Shown here one piece after another: positions 52,801 to 62,709 of a stretch of 64,000 nucleotides of DNA; positions within the stretch are counted from its first letter, which is position 1; every line of letters starts with the position of its first letter. The translations under genes were made by a program, and so were the position numbers. The notes under the pieces were generated by a model. It was not told the origin of the DNA and ran no database searches. It saw only the letters and a program-made list of their open reading frames with translations. This stretch comes from Poindextera sp035604135. GTDB lineage: Bacteria; Pseudomonadota; Alphaproteobacteria; Caulobacterales; Caulobacteraceae. The stretch lies in assembly GCA_035604135.1 (NCBI GenBank), contig DATNJB010000068.1, forward strand, positions 1-64,000, read 5' to 3'.

Positions 52801-54737
52801 TCGGCAACGGCATGCTGCTGTCGCGCGAGCTCAGACTGATCGCCGCCTTCGACCATCGCGACATCTTCATCGACCCCGATCCCGACCCGCACGCCGCCTA
52901 TGACGAGCGCGCGCGGATGTTCGCCCTGCCCCGTTCCTCCTGGGCCGAGTATGACAACAGCCTGATCTCGGCCGGCGGCGGGGTCTTCTCCCGCGCGCTC
53001 AAGTCTGTTCCGCTTTCGGCGGAAATGAAGGCGATGCTGGACCTCGACGCCGACGCGCTGACGCCGTCCGAGCTGATCCACGCCATCCTGAAGGCCAGGG
53101 CCGAGCTGCTCTATCTCGGCGGCATCGGTTGCTATGTGAAGGCGCCCGGCGAGAGCCATCTCGACGTCGGCGACAAGGCCAACGACGCCGTGCGCATCAA
53201 CGCCGACGAGCTGCGCTGCAAGGTGGTCGGCGAAGGGGCGAACCTCGGCGTGACCCAGGCAGGGCGCATCGCGTTCGCTCGCGCGGGGGGGCGCATCGAC
53301 ACCGACGCGATCGACAATTCGGCGGGCGTCGACACCTCCGACCACGAGGTGAACATCAAGATCCTCACCGGGATGGCCGAGCGCACGGGTCTGCTGAAGT
53401 GCGAGGACCGCAACGCGCTCCTGCAGTCGATGACCGACGAGGTCGCCAGCCACGTGCTGGCGCACAACTACGACCAGACGCTGGCGCTCAGCCTGATGCA
53501 GCGGAACGCCGCGGCCGACCTTCACGCCTACGCCGAGTTCATGACTGCGCTTGAACACGACGGGCGGCTCGACCGCGGGCTGGAGGGACTGCCCGACGCC
53601 GGCGCGATCGCGCTCCTGGCCGAGGCCGGCCTCGGCCTTACGCGCCCCGAACTGGCCGTCGTGCTCGCCTACGGCAAGCTCGACCTGTTCGACGCCGCGA
53701 TCGAGGGCCAAGGCCCCGACGACCCCTACTTCATCGAAACGCTCGAAGCCTACTTCCCCCGCGCGCTCGAGCCGTACGCAGACCAGATGCGCCGCCACCG
53801 CCTGAGGCGCGAGATCATCGCGACGATGGTCGGCAACGACATGGTCAACCTGTGCGGGCCGACCTTCCCGCGGCGGCTGTGCGCGGCCGCCGGGTGCGAC
53901 ACGGCCGCCCTCTTCGCCGGCTTCGCGGCGGCGAAGGAGACCCTGCGCTTCGATAGGTCCTGGGAGGCGATCGCCGCCCTCGACAATCGCATCCCCGCCG
54001 AAGGACAGCTGGCGCTGTTCGCCGAGCTCGGCGGCATCCTGCGCGCCCAGACTTACTGGCTCGCCCGCCGCGCCGGGCAGAGGGGCCTCTCCGGCCCGGT
54101 CGACGGCCGACCGCACGGCAAGACTGCGGGTGCGATGGTGCAGATCGGGACGCTGATCAACGTCTACCAGCCGGCGATGGACGAGCTGCGCCGCGCGGGG
54201 CCGACGCTGTTGTCCAGGTTCGAACAGCGGATCGTGGCCAGACGCATCAAGGCGTTTCGCCGGCTGGGCGCCCCGAACGCCGTGGCGAGCAACCTGGCGA
54301 CGCTTGCGATGCTCACCACGGCCTGTGACCTCGCCGACATGGCCCGCGCCGCCGACTGGCCGATCCGGCCGGCGGCCCAGCTCTATCATCAGGCCGGCTC
54401 GGCGTTCGGTTTCGATCGGCTGCGCGCGGCGGCCGGCTCGCTGAACGCGGCCGACAGCTTCGAACGGCTCGCCGTGCGGCGGCTGATCGAGGACCTGGTC
54501 GTCGAGCAGACGGCGTTGACCCGCAAGCTGATCGACTTCTCCGGCGACCGCGAGGCGGTCGACACGACGGCGGAGGCGAAGTCGCTCGTGCGCGCCTGGA
54601 CCGCGCTACACGCCGATGCCGCCGAGACCTGCGAAGCGGCGTTCGAGAGTGTCGAGAACGGCGCCGGCCCGTGGAGCTTCGCCAAGCTGACCATCGCCGC
54701 CGCCGCGCTGCGCGAGCTGGTCGCCGCTGGGCGCTAG
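49815..54737 (+). CDS. gdhZ: NAD-specific glutamate dehydrogenase, large (GDH-180 type)
   Basis: The 1,640-residue protein matches the large NAD-dependent glutamate dehydrogenase family of Caulobacter, Pseudomonas and Streptomyces. Regions seen: an N-terminal ACT-like regulatory part with conserved SPFLVDSVMAEIAD, the middle part FVSILLYLPRD, the catalytic domain RGGIRWSDRRDDFRTEVLGL and VPVGSKGGFYPKRL, the NAD region VIGVGDMSGDVFGNGMLLSR, and a long C-terminal helical domain. It oxidises glutamate to 2-oxoglutarate and ammonia. In Caulobacter the homologue GdhZ also helps restrain FtsZ. The start ATG has only a weak ribosome site. Confidence 0.95.
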   Translation: MNDQRSMSSANLLPTSAAPIDDRLAGTLARALNTEALDPVQAAFLAQMAEDYQPEETPALGAAALTATLADFWSFAAEKPGPGPAIRITRAGDYACVDIVQPDSPFLVDSVMAEIADSPPVVRGMFHAVVEVARDSTGRRVANGPAKPESMIEVLLDPMADDQARALLRRLYATLGDVRLAVDDYAAMLAMTDRAIGELDARAGDLPAEQLEEYRAFLAWMRDQHFIYLGARVYDYPRTSDGGYAAEEPAYEPEGSLGVLRDQRRHVLRRSSEPAILSAQLRRELDRDTPLIVGKSNLRSRIHRRAYMDYVAVRRYGPDGGPCGEIRFVGLFAAEAYDDPVQDIPLLRRKVDYVLARSGKRQGGHSDRRLHNILENFPRDELFQIGEQDLLTVALGILHLNDRPRVKLFTRRDPLDRFVSILLYLPRDAYEAGLVPRAARMFAQAFGGRVTAYYPSFTDNPLASVHYIIGVEPGAHLEPDEERLEAAIAEVARSWESKLEAALRADPNTESQAATLMARYAAGFPPGYRDVHSAEEAVVDVGVMEGLGPDQPVAVRARRRDGDAPSTVRLKLYRWKDAAALSDVLPILDNMGLRALVEEGFPVRRAGAEPDLVWAHEFTLSPGEGVAFAASDSAFEETFLAVWNGRAEDDGFNRLVAQLGIPWREAALMRALCRYRQQSGHDPGQGVQQAALTEHADAARLLIELFHTRFDPDRADDHATRVAKADGLWREIIEALQAVESLDADRVLRRLAALIQAITRTNYYQIGPDGGPKPYISFKLASGLLEDLPAPKPFREIFVAAPSVEGVHLRMGPIARGGIRWSDRRDDFRTEVLGLVKAQNVKNAVIVPVGSKGGFYPKRLPKGGSPDAVRAEAVRAYRTFLSGLLDLTDNLDAAGAVIHPPLVVVHGEDDPYLVVAADKGTATFSDIANALAEDYGFWLGDAFASGGSAGYDHKAMGITARGAWEAIKRHFRELGKDIESEPTTVIGVGDMSGDVFGNGMLLSRELRLIAAFDHRDIFIDPDPDPHAAYDERARMFALPRSSWAEYDNSLISAGGGVFSRALKSVPLSAEMKAMLDLDADALTPSELIHAILKARAELLYLGGIGCYVKAPGESHLDVGDKANDAVRINADELRCKVVGEGANLGVTQAGRIAFARAGGRIDTDAIDNSAGVDTSDHEVNIKILTGMAERTGLLKCEDRNALLQSMTDEVASHVLAHNYDQTLALSLMQRNAAADLHAYAEFMTALEHDGRLDRGLEGLPDAGAIALLAEAGLGLTRPELAVVLAYGKLDLFDAAIEGQGPDDPYFIETLEAYFPRALEPYADQMRRHRLRREIIATMVGNDMVNLCGPTFPRRLCAAAGCDTAALFAGFAAAKETLRFDRSWEAIAALDNRIPAEGQLALFAELGGILRAQTYWLARRAGQRGLSGPVDGRPHGKTAGAMVQIGTLINVYQPAMDELRRAGPTLLSRFEQRIVARRIKAFRRLGAPNAVASNLATLAMLTTACDLADMARAADWPIRPAAQLYHQAGSAFGFDRLRAAAGSLNAADSFERLAVRRLIEDLVVEQTALTRKLIDFSGDREAVDTTAEAKSLVRAWTALHADAAETCEAAFESVENGAGPWSFAKLTIAAAALRELVAAGR

Positions 54738-54768
54738 GCTGCGCTGATTTTGCATCTTCGCAGCACCG

Positions 54769-54815
54769 CCTCGCCTATGCGAGGTTGAGTCCCGACGCCG
54801 CGGGGGGCCCCGCGG
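54769..54815 (+). terminator. Two hairpins after glutamate dehydrogenase
   Basis: CCTCGC/GCGAGG (54769-54784, four-base loop) and CCGCGGGG/CCCCGCGG (54798-54815) stand in the 99-base gap before the MAPEG gene. Neither has a T run, so termination is uncertain. Confidence 0.35.
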
Positions 54816-54836
54816 AGATTCAAGGGGCTAGAGACA

Positions 54837-55241
54837 ATGCATCCGGTTGTCGCTTTGGTCACGGTGGTGGCCTTGTTGCTGTTCGCTTGGCAGGGGATGC
54901 GCGTCGGCTCGGCGCGCATCCGTTATGGCGTCGAAGCGCCGGCGACGACCGGTCATCCCGATTTCGAGCGTCATTTCCGCGTGCAAGCGAACACGCTGGA
55001 AGGTCTGATGCAGTTCCTGCCATCGCTTTGGCTGTTCGCCATCTACCTGAACGACTGGATCGCCGCCGGTCTCGGCGTCGTCTGGATCATCGGCCGCATC
55101 GTCTACACCATCGGCTATACGCAGCAGGCGAGCCGGCGCGGCCTCGGCTTCGGCATCCAGGCGCTGGCGGGACTGGCGTTGCTGCTCGGTGCCGGCGGCG
55201 CCATCGTGTGGACGCTGATCCGCAGCTACCTGCACGCCTAG
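54837..55241 (+). CDS. MAPEG-family membrane protein
   Basis: The 134-residue protein has four membrane helices and the MAPEG family pattern: FERHFRVQANTLEGLMQFLP (the E-x-x-x-R and N-x-x-E-x-x glutathione-contact region), then the following helices AIYLNDWIAAGLGVVWIIGR and LGFGIQALAGLALLLGAGGA. Eukaryotic MAPEG proteins are glutathione transferases or eicosanoid enzymes; bacterial members mostly have unknown function. It lies alone downstream of glutamate dehydrogenase. Confidence 0.82.
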   Translation: MHPVVALVTVVALLLFAWQGMRVGSARIRYGVEAPATTGHPDFERHFRVQANTLEGLMQFLPSLWLFAIYLNDWIAAGLGVVWIIGRIVYTIGYTQQASRRGLGFGIQALAGLALLLGAGGAIVWTLIRSYLHA

Positions 55242-55336
55242 GCTTGAGAGTCATCGTCGGTTCAGCTTCAGCGGTGTAACGTCGGCGCAACGTGGCGGCG
55301 TTATGCCGTCTGCGACGCGCGGCGGAGGGCGCTGGC

Positions 55337-55867
55337 ATGAAGCGTTGGATCTTGAGCGTCGCCGTGGTCGCGCTCTTAGGCGCAGCTCTTGCCGCCTGCG
55401 AGACGGCGACCCCCTATCAGCCGTTGCAGACCGGCGTGCAGCCATCCGGCGGCTATGCCGAAAGCCGAATCGAAGACAACCGCTGGCGGGTCAGCTTCAA
55501 GGGCAACGACGAGACCCCCCGCAACGTGGTCGAGACCTACATGCTGTACCGGGCCGCGGAGCTGACCTTGGCGCAGGGGTACGACTGGTTCGAGGCGGCG
55601 CAGCGGCACACCGACACCCACACCAGCGGCTTCGCGGCCGACTACGGCCCTGGCTGGGGCTGGGGCTGGCGCCGCTGGGGACCGTGGGGCGGCGCGTTCT
55701 GGGACAACGACGTCGCCTTCGACACCGAGCAGCGGTACGACGCCTCGGTCGAGATCGTCCTGGGGCATGGGCCGAAGCCCGCGAACGACCAGCACGCCTT
55801 CGACGCCCGTCAGGTGGTCGCCAACCTTGGCCCGAAGATCGTCAGGCCCGGCCAGGCGGCGCAGTAG
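55337..55867 (+). CDS. Lipoprotein of the CC0125/CC1285 type
   Basis: The 176-residue protein has a lipoprotein signal (VVALLGAALAAC, Cys as the lipidated residue) and a mature domain with YQPLQTGVQPSGGYAESRIE, then NRWRVSFKGNDETPRNVVET and MLYRAAELTLAQGYDWFEAA, as I recall from the Caulobacter CC0125/CC1285 lipoproteins. The middle is rich in Trp and Gly. Function is unknown. The ATG at 55337 has GGAGG 8 bases upstream. Its presence supports a Caulobacteraceae origin for the window. It ends 15 bases before the end of the facing short-chain dehydrogenase gene. Confidence 0.8.
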   Translation: MKRWILSVAVVALLGAALAACETATPYQPLQTGVQPSGGYAESRIEDNRWRVSFKGNDETPRNVVETYMLYRAAELTLAQGYDWFEAAQRHTDTHTSGFAADYGPGWGWGWRRWGPWGGAFWDNDVAFDTEQRYDASVEIVLGHGPKPANDQHAFDARQVVANLGPKIVRPGQAAQ

Positions 55868-55881
55868 GCGCGCTCGCGGGC

Positions 55882-56670
<789 letters not shown>

Positions 56671-56821
56671 GGACGGGGCCCCTTGGCTTGCGCTTAAATG
56701 GCCGCCGACGTTCAGGGCGGCGTTGCCGGAGCGATGTAGCCGGGTTGGCCGCCCGCGCCAACGATGACCCAAGGGCGCCCGCTGCAAGAGGCGCTCGCAG
56801 ACGAGCCTGAAGGGAGACGCC

Positions 56822-57619
56822 ATGGGCTATGAAGCCATCCTCTACGACAAGCACGAGCACGTCGCGGTGCTCACGCTGAACCGGCCCGAGCGGCTGAACG
56901 CCATTTCGGGCGCGGTGCGCGAGGAGGTGCACCAGGCGGTGCAGGCCGCGCAGGACGACGACGAGGTCAGGGCCCTGATCATCACCGGCGAGGGGCGCGG
57001 ATTCTGCTCCGGAGCCGACCTGAGCGGCGCCCCGCCCGCCGGCGGTGGCGAGCCGTCGCAGAACGCGCGGCTGGACGAGGACGGCTGGGTCGGGCGCTGG
57101 GCCCGACGCTTCGCCCGTTTCGACAAGCCGCTGATCGGCGCGATCAACGGCGTGGCCGCCGGCGCCGGGATGAGCATGGCGCTGGCCTGCGACCTGCGCG
57201 TTGGCTCGGAGCACAGCCGCTTCAAGGCGGTGTTCATCGAGCGCAGCCTGTCGCCCGACTCCGGCCTGAGCTACTTCCTTCCGCGGGTGGTCGGCTATTC
57301 CCGCGCCGCCGACATCTTGATGACCAGCCGGGCGGTGAACGCGGAGGAGGCCTACCGCATCGGCCTGCTCGACCGCCTCGTGCCCCACGCGACGCTGGTC
57401 GAAGAGTCGATCAAGCTCGCGGGCGAGATGACCGGCTGGCCGCCGCTCGCCCTGCGCATGACCAAGCGCGTGCTGCAACACAACACCGACGCCGAGTTCG
57501 AAGAGGCGATCCGCTACGAGTCGGTCGGTCTTGGCTTCGCGCGCAAAGCTCCGGGCGACGTGCGCGAGTCGCGGGCTTCGTTTGTCGAGAAGCGCAAACC
57601 CAAGTACACCGGCGCTTGA
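56822..57619 (+). CDS. Enoyl-CoA hydratase/isomerase family protein
   Basis: The 265-residue protein is a crotonase: LTLNRPERLNAISGAVREEV, the oxyanion-hole segment ITGEGRGFCSGADLSG, and GVAAGAGMSMALACDLRVGS. A catalytic-position residue follows in FIERSLSPDSGLSYFLPRVV. It would hydrate enoyl-CoA or act as an isomerase in beta-oxidation. It is divergent from the short-chain dehydrogenase. The downstream region is AT-rich. Confidence 0.9.
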   Translation: MGYEAILYDKHEHVAVLTLNRPERLNAISGAVREEVHQAVQAAQDDDEVRALIITGEGRGFCSGADLSGAPPAGGGEPSQNARLDEDGWVGRWARRFARFDKPLIGAINGVAAGAGMSMALACDLRVGSEHSRFKAVFIERSLSPDSGLSYFLPRVVGYSRAADILMTSRAVNAEEAYRIGLLDRLVPHATLVEESIKLAGEMTGWPPLALRMTKRVLQHNTDAEFEEAIRYESVGLGFARKAPGDVRESRASFVEKRKPKYTGA

Positions 57620-57811
57620 TCGGTAAATACAGGATAAACGCTCGAATTATACTTTATTAATCTGTGATACTACGGATAATGATTTGCTTATTTGTACGGT
57701 TTACGAGCGTTTACTGTGACGATTAACGACAACGCAAGAGCTGCCATCGCATAACCGCGACGACCCCGCGCAACTCTGGGGTGGGGCGTCACGGTTTTTC
57801 GAGGGCAGCAG
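57620..57811 (+). promoter_or_regulatory. AT-rich control region before the Tad/Cpa operon
   Basis: The first 110 bases after the enoyl-CoA hydratase stop are clearly AT-rich against the window's high GC. TAAACGCTCG (57635-57644) and CGAGCGTTTA (57704-57713) form a perfect 10-base inverted repeat 59 bases apart. A direct TTTAC repeat (57700 and 57710 area) lies in the right arm. Further on comes the terminator-like hairpin listed separately. The region probably holds the promoter and operator of the cpa genes. I could not assign a sigma factor or confirm a CtrA site. Confidence 0.55.
57755..57799 (+). terminator. Intrinsic-terminator-like hairpin just before cpaB
   Basis: Left arm CCG-c-GACG-a-CCCC (57755-57767) pairs with GGGG-CGTC-a-CGG (57783-57794), with one mismatch and one bulge, and is followed at once by T5 (57795-57799). 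The T run is on the + side only. It ends 12 bases before the cpaB ATG and just before its GAGGG ribosome site, so it lies in the leader of the operon. Confidence 0.65.
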
Positions 57812-58717
57812 ATGCGGCTGGGGACCATCATCAGTATCGTCGCTTCGGCGGTGCTGGCCATCGGCGCGTTGCTGATCGCCCGCCTCTGGCTGCCGAACCA
57901 TGCGCCCCACACGGCCCAGGCGCAGGCCGCCATGCCGATCGAAAACGTGCCCGTGGTCGTGGCCGCCGTGCCGATCCCCTGGGGCACCAAGCTCGACAGC
58001 CATTACCTGAAGGTGGTCAAGATCCCGCCCGAGGACCGGCCCCAGGGCGCCTACGCCAACGTCGGCCAGCTGCTGAACCAGGACGCCGGCCCGCCCGTCG
58101 CGCTGCAGGCGATGGCCGCGCAGGAGCCGGTGCTGACCTCCAAGCTGACCGGCCCTGGCGAGCGGGAGACGTTGGCCGCCCTGGTCGCGCCGAACATGCG
58201 CGCCTACACGATCGGCGTCACGGCGGCGACCGCCGGCGGCGGCCACATCCTGCCCGGCGACCGCGTCGACGTCCTCTACTCGCGCGAGCTGCCGCAGCCG
58301 CCGGCGACCAAGGATAGCTGGAACTACAAGCTCGTCGGCACCACGGTGCTGATCCAGAGCGTGCGCGTGCTTGGCATCGACCTGAACGCCAACCCGACGT
58401 CGACCCAGCCCGCCATCCCCTCGACCGCGACGCTCGAGGTGTCGATGGAAGACGCCGAGAAGCTGGCGCTGGCCGGCCAGGGCGGCGGCACGCTGAGCCT
58501 GGCGCTCCGCCGACCGGGCTCCTCCGAAATCGAGCCGCTGTCCCACTTCATGCTCGACGACCCCCGCCGATACGTGGCACCGGCGCCCCCCGGGCCGAGA
58601 TTGGCTCGCAGCCGCGCGGCGCGAGCGCCGACCATCGACCGGACCGCCTCCGTGACGGTCGTGAGCGGCGACGCCTCGATGTCCGTCACGGTGCCGAACG
58701 AGAGAGCGAGGTTCTAA
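57812..58717 (+). CDS. cpaB: Flp pilus assembly protein CpaB
   Basis: The 301-residue protein has an N-terminal membrane anchor (IISIVASAVLAIGALLIARL), an SAF-type domain (about 45-115; VPVVVAAVPIPWGTKLDSHY), and the RcpC/CpaB domain with YTIGVTAATAGGGHILPGDR and VDVLYSRE. CpaB is an envelope component of the Tad (tight adherence) secretion system that assembles Flp pili, probably near the secretin. The ATG at 57812 has GAGGG 7 bases upstream. Homology continues into the rest of the pilus cluster: cpaC begins 5 bases after its stop. Confidence 0.9.
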   Translation: MRLGTIISIVASAVLAIGALLIARLWLPNHAPHTAQAQAAMPIENVPVVVAAVPIPWGTKLDSHYLKVVKIPPEDRPQGAYANVGQLLNQDAGPPVALQAMAAQEPVLTSKLTGPGERETLAALVAPNMRAYTIGVTAATAGGGHILPGDRVDVLYSRELPQPPATKDSWNYKLVGTTVLIQSVRVLGIDLNANPTSTQPAIPSTATLEVSMEDAEKLALAGQGGGTLSLALRRPGSSEIEPLSHFMLDDPRRYVAPAPPGPRLARSRAARAPTIDRTASVTVVSGDASMSVTVPNERARF

Positions 58718-58722
58718 AGCCC

Positions 58723-60054
58723 ATGCGTGGCTCAATTCCCTCCAACGCCGCTCGCCGGTTCATCCTGGCCGCCGGTTCGGCGCTGGCGCTCGTCGCGCTG
58801 CACCCGGCGCCCGCGCTCGCCCTCGATGGGGCGCAGGACGCGGCCATGCGCACGATCGAAGTGCCGAAGGACAAGTCGGCGGCCTTCCGCCTCGACTATC
58901 CGTTCAGCCAGATCGTCGTCGCCCAACCCGACACCGCCCAACTGGTCGCGACCACCGATCATAGCTTCTATATTCGCGGCAAGGCGCTGGGTGTAACCAA
59001 TCTGCTTATTTACGACGAGCAGCATCACCTGGCGCAGGTGATCGACGTGCGCGTCGGCCTGGACATCGATTCACTGCAGGCCGACCTCGCCGCCGCCTTG
59101 CCGGGCGAGCACATCACCGCTTCCAACTTCGCCGGCGGCATTCTCTTGAGCGGAACGGCCTCCTCGACCGGCGCCGCCGAGCACGCGAAGGACATCGCCG
59201 AGCGCTATGCGCCGAAGGACGTGACCTCGACGGTCGCCGTCGCCAACAACCAGCAGATCATGGTCGAGGTCCGTTTCATCGAGGCGAGCCGCAACTCGCT
59301 GAACGACCTTGGCTTCAATCTGAACGTCAGCGGCCCCGGCAACGTGGGCTTCAATCTGAACCCGGGCACGACGCTCGCCACCCAGGCGCCGATCCAGGCG
59401 AGCGGCCGGGTTGGGGCCTATTCGTTCGAAGCCCAGCTGGCCGCGCTCGAGCAGAAGGGCGTGATCCGCACGCTGGCGCGGCCGAACCTGATGGCCATGT
59501 CCGGCGAGGAGGCGAGCTTCCTCGCCGGCGGCCAGATTCCCTACCCCGTGCCGAATGGCCTGACGGGCACAAGCATCCAGTTCCAGCCCTATGGCGTGAA
59601 GCTGACGGTGACGCCGACCATCGAGGACAACGGCGAGATCAAGCTGCAGGTCGTGCCGGACGTGAGCGCGCTCGACCAGGCGAACGCCGTGACCATCAAC
59701 GGCTTCACCATGCCGGCGCTCACCGAATCGAAGGCCTCGACCACGGTGGAGCTCCGCGACGGGCAGAGCTTCGCGATCGCCGGCCTGTTCCAGCAGGAAT
59801 ACGACAACACCGTCCACCAGGTGCCCGGCCTGGTGAACCTGCCGGTGCTCGGGCTGCTGTTCCGCTCGACCCAGTGGCAGCATCACCAGACCGAGCTGAT
59901 CATCATCGTGACCCCCCGGCTGACGTCGCCGGCGGCGAACGCCGACAGCCTGCCCAATCCGCTGACCGAGACGCATGAGCCCAGCACCATCGACCTGATC
60001 CTGAACGGCGCGGACCAGAAGGCCGGGCCCGCGCCCAAAGCCGAGCGCTGGTGA
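58723..60054 (+). CDS. cpaC: Tad pilus secretin CpaC
   Basis: The 443-residue protein has a signal peptide (ILAAGSALALVALHPAPALA), an N-terminal pilus-secretin (BON/T2SS-like) region with DTAQLVATTDHSFYIRGKAL, and a C-terminal secretin domain (about 215-405) including VKLTVTPTIEDNGEIKLQVV and the closing LPVLGLLFRSTQWQHHQTEL. CpaC forms the outer-membrane channel of the Tad system. It lies 5 bases after cpaB and 7 before cpaE. Confidence 0.92.
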   Translation: MRGSIPSNAARRFILAAGSALALVALHPAPALALDGAQDAAMRTIEVPKDKSAAFRLDYPFSQIVVAQPDTAQLVATTDHSFYIRGKALGVTNLLIYDEQHHLAQVIDVRVGLDIDSLQADLAAALPGEHITASNFAGGILLSGTASSTGAAEHAKDIAERYAPKDVTSTVAVANNQQIMVEVRFIEASRNSLNDLGFNLNVSGPGNVGFNLNPGTTLATQAPIQASGRVGAYSFEAQLAALEQKGVIRTLARPNLMAMSGEEASFLAGGQIPYPVPNGLTGTSIQFQPYGVKLTVTPTIEDNGEIKLQVVPDVSALDQANAVTINGFTMPALTESKASTTVELRDGQSFAIAGLFQQEYDNTVHQVPGLVNLPVLGLLFRSTQWQHHQTELIIIVTPRLTSPAANADSLPNPLTETHEPSTIDLILNGADQKAGPAPKAERW

Positions 60055-60061
60055 AGCGCCC

Positions 60062-61225
60062 ATGAGCTCAGTCGCCTTCAGCCAACGGCGCGTTCTGGTC
60101 GTCGGCCAGCGCCTGGCCGGCGTCGTCGAACAGGCGCTCGCCGGCGCGCAGATCGACGCCGCGAACGTCGACGCCTTCGACGGAGCCGCCCGCCTGCCGG
60201 CGCCGGCCGATCTCGTCGTCATCGACACCACGACGGGCGACCCGGCCAAACTCGCCAGCCTGATTGGCGCGCTGGCGCAGACCTCGCCACAGCCGGCCGC
60301 CATCCTGGTCGGCTCACACCTGCCGATCAGCCTCGCGCGCGCGCTTCTGAAGTTGCGCAGCTCCGACGTCCTCGACCACCCGACCACGACCTCCGACCTC
60401 GCCCGCTGCGCTGCGGCGCTGCTCGCCGATGGCGCGGCGGTGCTGGAGACGGCCCCGCAGGCCCAGTGCTGGAGCATCCTGAGCGCCGTTGGCGGCGCCG
60501 GCGGAACGACTCTGACCATCGAAGTCGCCACCACGTTGGCCGGCCGCACGTTGGGCGACCGCGTCGCCCTGATCGACCTGAACCTCGCCGACGGCGCGGC
60601 CAGCGCCTACCTCGGCGCGGCGGCCAACATGCATCTGGCCGACGCTTCCGCGGCGCCCGAGCGTATCGACCAGGCGCTGCTCGACGCCTTTTCGCTGCGC
60701 GTCGGCGGCGGGTTCGACCTGTTCGCCTGCCCGCGCGACCCGCATGGCTTTGCGAAGGTCGCGCCGAGCGCCGTCTTGCGGCTGCTGGAGGTCGCCTGTC
60801 AGGCCTACGACTGGATCCTGGTCGACCTGCCGCGCGGCCGGCAGCCGTGGACGATGGACCTCCTGGCCGGGTCGAACGAGATCCTGGTGGTTTCGGAGCT
60901 GACCGTGCCGGCGCTGCTCGCCGCGCGGGCGCTGACCGGCGAGATCGAGACCGAGCTGCCGGATCGGGCGCACCCGCGCGTGATCCTGAACCGCATGGCG
61001 AGCCGCATGTTCGGCCCCGCCCCCTCGCGCGCCGAAGCGGAGAAGGCGCTGGGCCGCCGCGTCGACGGCATCGTCACCTCCGATTGGGAGGCGGCCGCCT
61101 GTTCGGCGAACCTCGGCGGCCCGATCAGCCAGCACCGACCGCGCTCGAAGATCGTCAAGGACGTGGTGACCATCGTCGAGCAGCTGATCGCCGGCGCCGG
61201 CGGACCGGCGCGGAAGGCCGCCTGA
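60062..61225 (+). CDS. cpaE: Pilus-localisation ATPase CpaE
   Basis: The 387-residue protein has an N-terminal receiver-like domain (VLVVGQRLAGVVEQALAG, weakly conserved) and a C-terminal ParA/MinD-like domain (from about 135) with LIDLNLADGAASAYL. The Walker A position reads SAVGGAGGTTLTIEV, lacking the usual Lys of the deviant P-loop (KGGxGKT). In Caulobacter CpaE helps place the pilus machine at a pole. There is no cpaD gene between it and cpaC, unlike the standard order. Confidence 0.85.
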   Translation: MSSVAFSQRRVLVVGQRLAGVVEQALAGAQIDAANVDAFDGAARLPAPADLVVIDTTTGDPAKLASLIGALAQTSPQPAAILVGSHLPISLARALLKLRSSDVLDHPTTTSDLARCAAALLADGAAVLETAPQAQCWSILSAVGGAGGTTLTIEVATTLAGRTLGDRVALIDLNLADGAASAYLGAAANMHLADASAAPERIDQALLDAFSLRVGGGFDLFACPRDPHGFAKVAPSAVLRLLEVACQAYDWILVDLPRGRQPWTMDLLAGSNEILVVSELTVPALLAARALTGEIETELPDRAHPRVILNRMASRMFGPAPSRAEAEKALGRRVDGIVTSDWEAAACSANLGGPISQHRPRSKIVKDVVTIVEQLIAGAGGPARKAA

Positions 61226-61226
61226 C

Positions 61227-62705
<1,479 letters not shown>

Positions 62706-62709
62706 GCTG

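Noticed and set aside
52164..54389. Long leftward open frame opposite glutamate dehydrogenase
   Set aside because: Antisense shadow with no domain; the sense frame is continuous over 1,640 codons.
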